Assembly (NCBI GenBank): GCA_030696345.1
Contig: JAUYSK010000003.1
Span: 94,563 to 158,562 of the forward strand
Source: Azonexus sp.
GTDB taxonomy: Bacteria > Pseudomonadota > Gammaproteobacteria > Burkholderiales > Rhodocyclaceae
Length of the DNA stretch: 64,000 nt
Reading direction: 5' to 3'
The position numbers and the translations under genes are program-made. Below are positions 63,825 to 64,000 of this stretch, piece by piece (the stretch's first letter is position 1; each line of letters starts with the position of its first letter). The notes beneath the pieces are model-generated. The model searched no databases. It was not told the DNA's origin and saw nothing but the letters and a program-made list of their open reading frames with translations.

Positions 63825-64000
63825 CGATTCTGTTGAGCCCCAGGGCCTGCGCGGCCACCACGTCGCCACGCAGCGCGGTGATGTGGGCGTAGCGCCGGTG
63901 CCCGGCCAGCAGCCCCAGCATCAGTGTGCCGAGCACGTCGCGCTGGGTGGGTGCGTTGCCGCTGCTGTAGGTCAGCGGGCAGTCCGCCACCCAGCGATCG
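63712..64000 (-). mobile_element. Transposase fragment (IS4-like DDE family), open at window end
   Basis: On the minus strand the frame is open from the window end to a TGA at 63712-63714. It reads DRWVADCPLTYSSGNAPTQ, LMLGLLAGHRRYAHITALRGD and VSEDALRRALERI, the N-terminal region of a DDE transposase group common in beta-proteobacteria. The chain stops at VREALDKP, where relatives continue PWVLD with the first catalytic Asp, so the C-terminal catalytic part is missing. The IS family name is uncertain, and no terminal inverted repeat is visible at the junction. Confidence 0.65.

Overview
The window is about 64 kb of GC-rich, densely coded chromosome from a Comamonadaceae-like member of the Burkholderiales (Hydrogenophaga/Acidovorax relatives are the best guess). 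The placement rests on gene content (Bug-type solute receptors, Burkholderia-type porin, Gcr-type recombinase, UvrA and MFS sequence style, CbbA-type aldolase with purC and pyk) and on the absence of plasmid or phage backbone genes. It was made by reading alone; no database search was run.

1-13.5 kb: end of a Gcr-type recombinase gene, then thiL, pgpA and pncC, an AlkC-like repair protein, a YecA/SEC-C protein, a ClC protein with Gln in place of the gating Glu, an MFS transporter, a tightly coupled three-gene set (Rnk-like regulator, tandem Usp, beta-repeat 'bactofilin-like' protein), and uvrA.

13.5-29.4 kb: a deletion scar fuses the 5' end of a type ISP restriction-modification gene to the 3' end of a RecG-like/AlbA_2 ATPase gene. 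Then come MipA, CigR-like and DUF4382 envelope proteins (the last frameshifted), a CYTH-CHAD protein, a thioesterase, a GST, pyrF, an EamA transporter, the coupled tsaB-rimI-udg set, dacB, a lipoprotein lipase and a porin.

29.4-54.8 kb: tsaC-purK-purE on the minus strand, a CnoX-like thioredoxin, an uptake/catabolic cluster (OCD-family protein, MarR regulator, two Bug receptors, sulfatase), a SulP transporter, a Crp/Fnr regulator divergent from a NarL-type two-component set (intact kinase, degenerate kinase, response regulator), an alpha/beta hydrolase, a Lon-like AAA_32 protease, a short Hsp70, tRNA-Arg(ACG), an MFS exporter, and mmsA divergent from a LysR regulator.

54.8-59.2 kb: purC, fbaA, a PAP2 phosphatase and pyk. 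pyk-fbaA-purC and purE-purK-tsaC look like two halves of one ancestral cluster, split here by about 22 kb. The pyk promoter region carries a large inverted repeat, part of which also appears upstream of fbaA.

59.2-64 kb: a decaying accessory region with an XRE-regulator remnant, a winged-helix/TPR regulator, a DUF4242 remnant with a nonsense codon, OsmC, a SAM methyltransferase, and an alpha/beta hydrolase whose 3' end runs into an oppositely oriented transposase fragment at the window edge. No CRISPR array, prophage, plasmid origin or rRNA was found.
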